Part shown: piece by piece, positions 16,900-21,430 of the stretch
Numbering within the stretch: position 1 is the stretch's first letter
How the letters are laid out: every line of letters begins with the position of its first letter
Assembly: GCA_023150835.1 (NCBI GenBank)
Contig: JAKLKB010000125.1
Span: 1-21,430, forward strand
Origin: Myxococcota bacterium
Lineage (GTDB): Bacteria; Myxococcota_C; UBA6777
Length of the DNA: 21,430 nucleotides
Direction: 5' to 3'
Translations under genes and position numbers: made by a program
The notes under the pieces: model-generated
Database searches by the model: none
What the model saw: the letters and a program-made list of their open reading frames with translations, nothing else
What the model was told of the DNA's origin: nothing

Positions 16900-18519
16900 A
16901 TGGCAGCCAAGGATATCTTGTTTGGTCAGTCCGCACGCGAAAAGATGATGACTGGCGTCGAACTTCTCGCCAAAGCCGTGATGACAACGCTCGGACCTCG
17001 CGGAAAAAACGTCTTGATCGAAAAGTCATGGGGCGCTCCCAATGTCACCAAAGACGGCGTCACTGTGGCAAAAGAGATCAGCCTCGAAGATCGCTATGAA
17101 AACTTGGGCGCCCAGATGGTGCGCGAAGCCGCATCGAAAACCAACGACGTTGCAGGCGACGGCACCACCACAGCCACCGTGCTGGCCTACGCCATGGTTC
17201 GCGAAGGCAATCGCTTGATCGCCGCAGGCGAGGATCCCATGGAACTCAAACGCGGTATGGACAAGGCCGCTGAGACTGTGGTTCGCGAATTGGCGAAGAT
17301 CTCCCGCAAAGTCGAAGGCCGCAAAGAGATCGCTCAAGTCGGAACCATCTCCGCAAACGGCGACACCACCATCGGCAACCTAATCGCCGAAGCGATGGAC
17401 AAAGTCGGTAACGAAGGTGTGATCCAAACCGAAGAAGCCAAATCCTCCGAAACGACGTTGGATGTGGTGGAAGGGATGCAGTTTGATCGCGGCTACATCA
17501 GCCCCTACTTTGTCACCGACGCAGAGCGTATGGTGGCCGAGTTGGAAAATGCACACATCCTTTTGTATGAGAAAAAACTCAGCAACATGAAGGATCTTGT
17601 GCCTCTGCTCGAACAGATCGCACGCTCGAACAGCAGCCTCTTGATCATCGCCGAAGATGTCGAAGGTGAAGCCCTCGCCACGTTGGTGGTCAACAAACTG
17701 CGCGGAACCCTCAATGTGGTGGCGGTGAAAGCTCCCGGTTTTGGTGATCGCCGCAAAGAGATGTTGAAAGATATCGCAGTATTGACGGGCGGCCAACTGA
17801 TCAGCGAAGATCTGGGGATGAAGCTCGAATCCGTGACGCTGCGCGATCTAGGCCGCGCCCGCCGCATCCACATGAACAAAGACAACACCACGATCGTGGA
17901 AGGTGCCGGTTCTCACGACGAGATCAAAGGCCGTATCCAACTGATCCGCCGCCAAATCGAAGAAACCACCAGCGATTACGATCGCGAAAAACTCCAAGAA
18001 CGCCTCGCGAAACTCGCAGGCGGCGTGGCTGTACTCAAGATCGGCGCAGTCACCGAACCCGAGATGAAAGAGAAAAAAGCGCGTATCGAAGATGCACTCA
18101 ACGCCACCCGCGCCGCCGTCGAAGAAGGCATCGTATCGGGCGGTGGTGTCGCGTTGATCCGCGCAGGACAAGCCGCGCACGAACAACTCAAAAACCTCCC
18201 GGGCGCACAACGCTACGGCGCACAAATCCTCTTGCGTGCGCTTGAAGAACCCCTTCGCCAAATCGCCGAAAATGCGGGCTTTGAGAGTTCCGTCGTCGCC
18301 AATCGCGTCAAAGAAGGCAACGGCGCGTTCGGATTCAACGCAGCCACCGAAGAATACGGCGATCTCGTTGCCAGCGGCGTCATCGATCCCGCGAAGGTTG
18401 TCCGCAGCGCCCTCCAAAACGCCACCTCCGTGGCCAGCATGATCTTGACCACCGAAGCCGCTGTCGTCGAACACGCCAAAAGCAAAGGCGATGCCGGCCA
18501 CGATCACGACCACGATTGA
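16900..18519 (+). CDS. groEL: Chaperonin GroEL (Hsp60)
   Basis: Predicted 539-aa subunit of the double-ring chaperonin that folds proteins in an ATP-driven cycle with GroES. It begins [17 protein letters not shown]. The ATP-binding and hydrolysis motifs are intact: [19 protein letters not shown], and [12 protein letters not shown] with the catalytic Asp; [21 protein letters not shown] lies near residue 400. The start at 16900 is preferred over the ATG six bases upstream because AAGGG lies eight bases before it; the earlier ATG nearly touches that site. The usual Gly-Gly-Met tail is replaced by [13 protein letters not shown], a short His/Asp-rich end that could bind metal ions. Length, motifs and position after groES leave no real doubt about identity. 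Confidence 0.99.
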   Translation: MAAKDILFGQSAREKMMTGVELLAKAVMTTLGPRGKNVLIEKSWGAPNVTKDGVTVAKEISLEDRYENLGAQMVREAASKTNDVAGDGTTTATVLAYAMVREGNRLIAAGEDPMELKRGMDKAAETVVRELAKISRKVEGRKEIAQVGTISANGDTTIGNLIAEAMDKVGNEGVIQTEEAKSSETTLDVVEGMQFDRGYISPYFVTDAERMVAELENAHILLYEKKLSNMKDLVPLLEQIARSNSSLLIIAEDVEGEALATLVVNKLRGTLNVVAVKAPGFGDRRKEMLKDIAVLTGGQLISEDLGMKLESVTLRDLGRARRIHMNKDNTTIVEGAGSHDEIKGRIQLIRRQIEETTSDYDREKLQERLAKLAGGVAVLKIGAVTEPEMKEKKARIEDALNATRAAVEEGIVSGGGVALIRAGQAAHEQLKNLPGAQRYGAQILLRALEEPLRQIAENAGFESSVVANRVKEGNGAFGFNAATEEYGDLVASGVIDPAKVVRSALQNATSVASMILTTEAAVVEHAKSKGDAGHDHDHD

Positions 18520-18662
18520 TCTTCTCGATCCATCGGCTCGTTTCTACCCACCCCAACCCATCCCCCCGTCCTTCCACACACAAACCACCCTCGCTCGCTT
18601 GTTTCGCGCTCGCCTCTTTGCGCTCGATCCTCTTTGCCCTTTTCTTTCCACGCATCGGTTCT

Positions 18663-18668
18663 TATGAT
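18663..18668 (+). promoter_or_regulatory. Possible -10 element for the outer-membrane protein gene
   Basis: TATGAT matches the -10 consensus at five of six bases and lies 49 bases upstream of the ATG at 18717. No good -35 hexamer sits 16-18 bp before it; that stretch is pyrimidine-rich. The gene could also be read through from groEL, since I see no clear terminator in the 197-bp gap. Confidence 0.25.
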
Positions 18669-18716
18669 CAAGCGGGCTCGCAACCCAAACAAACGCTTTT
18701 GCGCAAGGAGAAAAAG

Positions 18717-19241
18717 ATGTATCGATTGGGAAGATTGTTGTGTGGGATCGGCGTGTGGTTTTGTTTGTGGGGTGCGCCGCAAAAAGCCGATGCAGGGGGA
18801 GCAAAAGACAGCGGATTTAGCGTGTCTTTGACGGCGGGTGGGCGGTATGGCTTTGTGGTGAACGAACCCTCTCAAAGCCAGCGCACCACTCCGTGGGGGA
18901 TGAGTCTCGAATTGTTACCGAGCTACCGCATCGCGATCATCAGCATCGACCTTGGTATCGTAGGCGACTTTCTTCAACGAGAGATGATCTTTCGACCCGG
19001 GTTGCGTGTGCATTTGGGCTGGTTTTACTTGCGTATGGCGATGCCTTTTTCGATCTTGCTCGCTGCTGCGTCGGGTCAGCCCTATGACCTCGGTGTGATG
19101 GTCGGTGCAGGCGTTCAGATCCGCTTCCAACGCTTTGCTTTTCTGTTTGAAGCCAACGTCTCGCCTTTTCTTTTGGAACTCAACAACCGAGGGCTACAAA
19201 TGCCACTCGAAGTTAGACTGGGTGTTGGATACCACTTTTAA
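18717..19241 (+). CDS. Small outer-membrane beta-barrel protein
   Basis: Predicted 174-aa exported protein. The signal peptide (about residues 1-26) has basic residues, a hydrophobic core LLCGIGVWFCLWG and a probable cut after ADA. The remainder alternates polar and hydrophobic residues in short strands rich in Gly and aromatics (GFSVSLTAGGRYGFVV, YRIAIISIDLGIVGDF, FRPGLRVHLGWFYLRM, DLGVMVGAGVQIRF). It ends LEVRLGVGYHF with a C-terminal Phe, the usual BAM recognition signature of outer-membrane barrels; about eight strands are plausible. The ATG has AAGGAG six bases upstream, clearly better than the in-frame starts further back near 18516. No specific family is recognised; it may be structural, a small porin, or an OmpW/OmpX-like protein. 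Confidence 0.8.
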   Translation: MYRLGRLLCGIGVWFCLWGAPQKADAGGAKDSGFSVSLTAGGRYGFVVNEPSQSQRTTPWGMSLELLPSYRIAIISIDLGIVGDFLQREMIFRPGLRVHLGWFYLRMAMPFSILLAAASGQPYDLGVMVGAGVQIRFQRFAFLFEANVSPFLLELNNRGLQMPLEVRLGVGYHF

Positions 19242-19284
19242 CCCCGACTATCCGAGGGAACGGACTTATCCAACATCCAGTCTA
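19214..19284. repeat. 18-bp inverted repeat spanning the end of the outer-membrane gene
   Basis: tagactgggtgttggata (19214-19231) and tatccaacatccagtcta (19267-19284) are reverse complements with one difference, which would be a G-U pair in RNA. The 35-base loop includes the stop codon (19239-19241). No T-run follows, so it is not a canonical intrinsic terminator. No target-site duplication is visible at the arm ends. Confidence 0.8.
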
Positions 19285-19543
19285 CCTTGTCAAAAAGCCA
19301 AACGCACCCCAAGCCTTTCGGGTCGAGGGGAGGCAGGCAGAAAAAAAAGCAGGAATCAAACGGAAAGAAAAAACGGGGGAGTTGCGGGGCGGGTGGATTG
19401 TATGGTTTTTGTGTCACACCTTTCACCAAATCGTTGAAAACGCCCATCCATGCGTTCGTTGGGGTAAGAGAAAAACAAGCATCTGTTTACACGGTGGCTC
19501 ATTGTGGCTCGCATGAAGCACTTGATCCACAAAAAAAGCCCCC
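19242..19543. other. Convergent intergenic region
   Basis: These 302 bp lie between the ends of the barrel gene (plus) and the 82-aa gene (minus). Apart from the right arm of the inverted repeat, I see only purine-rich A/G tracts (about 19316-19385). Directly after the minus-strand stop there is GGGGGC followed by seven T residues, which resembles the tail of a terminator with a poor stem. No supported gene is present. Confidence 0.5.
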
Positions 19544-19792
19544 TCAACGGCGAAGACCACGACGGATCTTGCCCGGCTTAATCGAGCGACTCGATTTTCC
19601 CGAAGCACGTCGAATCGCAGAGCTTTTAAACTCCTGCATCAACAGCTTTCGCGTCAAGGTCAATTCATGACCTTCACCCGTTTCGGGTTCGAGCATCACA
19701 TCATCTCCCTCCAACACGGCCACACGAAAAGACAACTTCGTCAATTTGTGGGTCCACAACTGGCCCACTTCGATCTCAAGTTCTTGAAACAT
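19544..19792 (-). CDS. Small basic-tailed protein, possibly SH3/KOW-like
   Basis: Predicted 82-aa cytoplasmic protein, function not recognised. Residues 1-52 contain alternating strands (IEVGQLWTH, SFRVAVLEGDDVMLEP, HELTLTRKLL), the pattern of a small SH3- or KOW-like barrel. The last 30 residues are strongly basic (RRASGKSSRSIKPGKIRRGLRR), suggesting contact with nucleic acid. The start at 19792 is well supported: AGGAGGA lies seven bases upstream, and a promoter with a 17-bp spacer sits about 70 bases further back. The in-frame TTG upstream lies inside that promoter and is rejected. It is divergent from the large DEDAL-repeat gene. Confidence 0.75.
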   Translation of the reverse strand: MFQELEIEVGQLWTHKLTKLSFRVAVLEGDDVMLEPETGEGHELTLTRKLLMQEFKSSAIRRASGKSSRSIKPGKIRRGLRR

Positions 19793-19862
19793 CACACATT
19801 CCTCCTTGTTTTTCGGGTGATATCGCCCGAGCCTCCCCTCCCTCGTCTCTGGCGCGATGCCA

Positions 19863-19891
19863 CATATAAGATGTTTCCGATGCGTTTGCAA
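19863..19891 (-). promoter_or_regulatory. Promoter of the 82-aa gene
   Basis: On the minus strand a -35 box TTGCAA (plus positions 19886-19891) and a -10 box TATATG (19863-19868) are exactly 17 bp apart; each matches consensus at four of six bases. Transcription would start near 19856, giving a leader of about 65 nt that ends in a perfect AGGAGG ribosome binding site. Confidence 0.45.
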
Positions 19892-19902
19892 GCGCTAATC
19901 CT

Positions 19903-19936
19903 CTTCAACGCACGATTTCTAAAATCGTGCTTGAAG
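19903..19936. repeat. 15-bp-arm palindrome in a divergent intergenic region
   Basis: cttcaa plus gcacgattt (19903-19908 and 19910-19918, one bulged C at 19909) is the reverse complement of aaatcgtgcttgaag (19922-19936), with a 3-base centre cta. The inner nine base pairs are perfect. It lies 12 bases upstream of the -35 box of the 82-aa gene and about 100 bases upstream of the promoter candidate for the opposite gene. It could be an operator or a stable hairpin; it lacks a T-run. Confidence 0.8.
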
Positions 19937-20038
19937 CCCTCGCAAAGCATCGCTCTAACCGCCTTCTACGCACCTTATCACCTTGTGTGCCATTTGGCGA
20001 AATCCTTGCCAAACTCCCGCGCAGACTCCACAAACCTC

Positions 20039-20067
20039 TTGCGCGACAGCGCGATGCCGTATATCAT
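20039..20067 (+). promoter_or_regulatory. Candidate promoter for the DEDAL-repeat gene
   Basis: TTGCGC (20039-20044) and TATCAT (20062-20067) are spaced by 17 bp. The -10 matches at five of six positions, the -35 at only three. Transcription would start near 20074 and give a 60-nt leader to the ATG at 20134. Confidence 0.35.
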
Positions 20068-20133
20068 ACTTGCCACCTTTGGAAAGCAGCCTCTCACCCA
20101 TCCAAGCCGCACGCAAACATAGAGCAGACACAG

Positions 20134-21430
20134 ATGGAGCAAATCAAGATCCTCGATCAACTCTCGCGAGACGAGTTGTACTCGATCTACCAGTTTTTAC
20201 TCCTTGAATCGCGATCCCCCGCCGAGACCCCACGCAACGCTTCCAAAAGCGTCATGCTCGAAACCCTCGGACAGGTCATGACCACCGAAGAAGCCCGCTA
20301 TTGCGTCGACTTCTTTGAAAATTATGAATACTACGCTGTTCCTGTCCTCAAAACCGAGATGATCGATGCCCTCCCCGATGATCTCCTTCAGGCCCTCTTT
20401 GCGATCTATCTCGACGACGATATCCTCCCCGAAGAACACCTCGATCTCGTCGATGCTCTCGGACAATCCCAATTCTTCCTCAAAGAAGATGCCCGCAAAT
20501 TTTACCTCTGGTACTACTATTTCCGCGAACGCATCCCCATCGAACAAGACAGCCCTCAAGAGCAAACCATCCTTGTTTCGGGTTCTTTTTCTTCGAGCAG
20601 CTACGATGAAGCCGCCCATACCCAACGCATGGCGGGCTTCTCTTCGACCGATCTGCCGTCCTTTGAAACAGACGAAGCCCAAGAAACACAACGCCTCCAA
20701 GGATTTCCTGCCCGCCAAGCCGACGAATACGCCGCCGCCCTCGCTGGCGAGGATTCTCGATCTCCCTCAGCCCCAAACGCCATCGATGAAGATGCTCTCG
20801 ATGAAGATGCTCTCGATGAAGATGCTCTCGATGAAGATGCTCTCGATGAAGATGCTCTCGATGAAGATGCTCTCGGTGAAGACGATCTCGATGAAAACAG
20901 CGATAACTTCGACGAGAGCGACGCTTCCGTCTCCTCTCCTTTTTCGAGCGCGTCACTCGATGCCACACGCATCGCTCCTCCGCCCCCTCCGCCCGAGGCT
21001 TTTCAACGAACACCTTCCGCGATCCAGCCTCTGCCCTTTCCGTCTCTTACCCCGAATCCATCGGAAGCAAAAACAATAAGTCAGCCTGCGCAACGCCCCG
21101 ATATCCCGCCTTCTATGCGCACCATCGAACTCGATGTCCTCGATCTGGAAAATTACACCAACGATGCCTCTCCAAAACAAGGCGCTCCCACCCAAGATAT
21201 CCGGGATCAACTCAAACAAAGAGCGCGTACCAGTCCTCCGCCTCCCCCGCCTCCTCCACCCAACGAAGAGATCGAAGAACTCGATCCCGAAGCACTCATC
21301 GAAGAACCCGACTCCACAGACTTTCGAAACGAAGAAACACAACCTCTTCAACGCCCCCAACCGAATCGGCCTCCACAAGCAAACATCCCCCCCACAAAAC
21401 CACCCCCACAAAGCGGCCCACAAACACAAA
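20134..21430 (+). CDS. Large acidic, proline-rich protein with DEDAL repeats (3' end outside window)
   Basis: Open for 432 codons to the last base of the window without a stop, so it is a partial gene; family not recognised. Residues 1 to about 150 look folded and helical (MEQIKILDQLSRDELYSIYQ, then DALPDDLLQALFAIYLDDD and KFYLWYYYFRERIP). From about 150 the protein becomes low in complexity: acidic, with six exact DEDAL pentapeptides plus one variant (218-252), then Ser-rich, then poly-proline tracts (APPPPPPE near 284 and PPPPPPPP near 370) alternating with Glu-rich stretches. Such tails act as flexible arms or docking sites for SH3-, GYF- or similar domains; that role is inferred. The ATG lacks a good ribosome binding site. 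An in-frame GTG at 19927 is an alternative. Codon third positions strongly favour C, as in neighbouring genes. Confidence 0.75.
   Translation, partial: MEQIKILDQLSRDELYSIYQFLLLESRSPAETPRNASKSVMLETLGQVMTTEEARYCVDFFENYEYYAVPVLKTEMIDALPDDLLQALFAIYLDDDILPEEHLDLVDALGQSQFFLKEDARKFYLWYYYFRERIPIEQDSPQEQTILVSGSFSSSSYDEAAHTQRMAGFSSTDLPSFETDEAQETQRLQGFPARQADEYAAALAGEDSRSPSAPNAIDEDALDEDALDEDALDEDALDEDALDEDALGEDDLDENSDNFDESDASVSSPFSSASLDATRIAPPPPPPEAFQRTPSAIQPLPFPSLTPNPSEAKTISQPAQRPDIPPSMRTIELDVLDLENYTNDASPKQGAPTQDIRDQLKQRARTSPPPPPPPPPNEEIEELDPEALIEEPDSTDFRNEETQPLQRPQPNRPPQANIPPTKPPPQSGPQTQ
20785..20889 (+). repeat. 15-bp coding minisatellite (DEDAL pentapeptide)
   Basis: Six identical copies of gatgaagatgctctc run head to tail from 20785 to 20874, followed by a diverged seventh copy (20875-20889, GEDDL) and a partial eighth. 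The unit is a multiple of three, so copy-number change would lengthen or shorten the protein without shifting the frame. Identity at the DNA level implies recent expansion or ongoing homogenisation. Confidence 0.95.

Larger units (their letters stand above)
19793..20133. other. Divergent intergenic region with promoters and a palindrome
   Basis: These 341 bp separate the 82-aa gene from the DEDAL-repeat gene. They contain a promoter for each direction and the long palindrome at 19903-19936. The frame of the DEDAL-repeat gene stays open back to a stop at 19867-19869, and an in-frame GTG at 19927 would add 69 residues, so part of this region could be coding. Confidence 0.5.

Noticed and set aside
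17848-18513. 221-aa open frame antisense to groEL (and shorter ones on the same stretch)
   Set aside because: It lies wholly opposite a highly conserved gene and shows no family features; it is a product of the codon bias of groEL.
19214-19284. Terminal inverted repeats of an insertion sequence or MITE
   Set aside because: The span is only 71 bp, no target duplication flanks the arms, and the left arm is part of the conserved-looking C-terminal strand of the barrel protein.
20785-20889. CRISPR array
   Set aside because: The repeats are contiguous with no spacers, are only 15 bp, and lie in frame inside a coding region.
20366-21079. Second open frame on the plus strand with repeated SMKML units, and reverse-strand frames over the same repeat
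   Set aside because: A 15-bp tandem repeat keeps all frames periodically open. Only the frame from 20134 has a folded-looking N-terminal part and the C-rich third-codon positions of the neighbouring genes.

Overview
The window most likely comes from a Myxococcota- or Bradymonadota-like (former Deltaproteobacteria) genome of roughly 50% GC. This is an inference from gene content: lipoproteins combining Myxococcota-type Cys-rich repeats, a MopE-type DNNCNG metal-binding motif and fibrinogen-like YC..MT..GGGWT domains; an FHA-GGDEF diguanylate cyclase; a probable sigma-54 promoter; and a family-typical groESL pair. No phage, transposase, integrase or CRISPR array is visible, so the region looks chromosomal. 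It begins at the distal end of an rRNA operon.

Layout. (1) 1-170: a 5S rRNA and its intrinsic terminator. (2) 323-2556, plus strand: a TonB-like protein with a very long Pro/Lys/Thr/Gln linker, then an FHA-GGDEF enzyme with its own good promoter. (3) 2636-7594, minus strand: a sugar-nucleotide epimerase, a large lipoprotein of unknown function behind a probable sigma-54 promoter, and an acetyl-CoA acetyltransferase. A tiny zinc-ribbon-like ORF overlaps the start of the thiolase. (4) 7732-16133, minus strand: two paralogous Cys-rich, fibrinogen-like surface lipoproteins (1258 and about 612 aa) and, upstream of them, an intramembrane site-2 metalloprotease (M50) with a long acidic N-terminal region and a PH-like segment. 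(5) 16365-19241, plus strand: groES, groEL and a small outer-membrane beta-barrel protein. (6) 19544-21430: a short conserved-looking minus-strand gene and, divergently, the 5' part of a large acidic, proline-rich protein that runs off the window and contains a 15-bp minisatellite (DEDAL pentapeptides).

How the genes may work together. The two fibrinogen-like lipoproteins are 23 bp apart and share one promoter candidate, so they are probably co-expressed and exported together to the envelope. The thiolase follows them after 137 bp and may be read through. The M50 protease lies upstream on the same strand with a 270-bp gap, so it may be a separate unit. groES and groEL are separated by an unusually long 244 bp with a small hairpin, and no CIRCE box is visible. 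Most attention should go to the tandem fibrinogen-like lipoprotein pair, the partial DEDAL-repeat protein, two long inverted repeats near 19.2 and 19.9 kb, the sigma-54 site at 6182-6196 and the degenerate zinc-ribbon ORF. I see no recognisable complete novel defence or mobile system.
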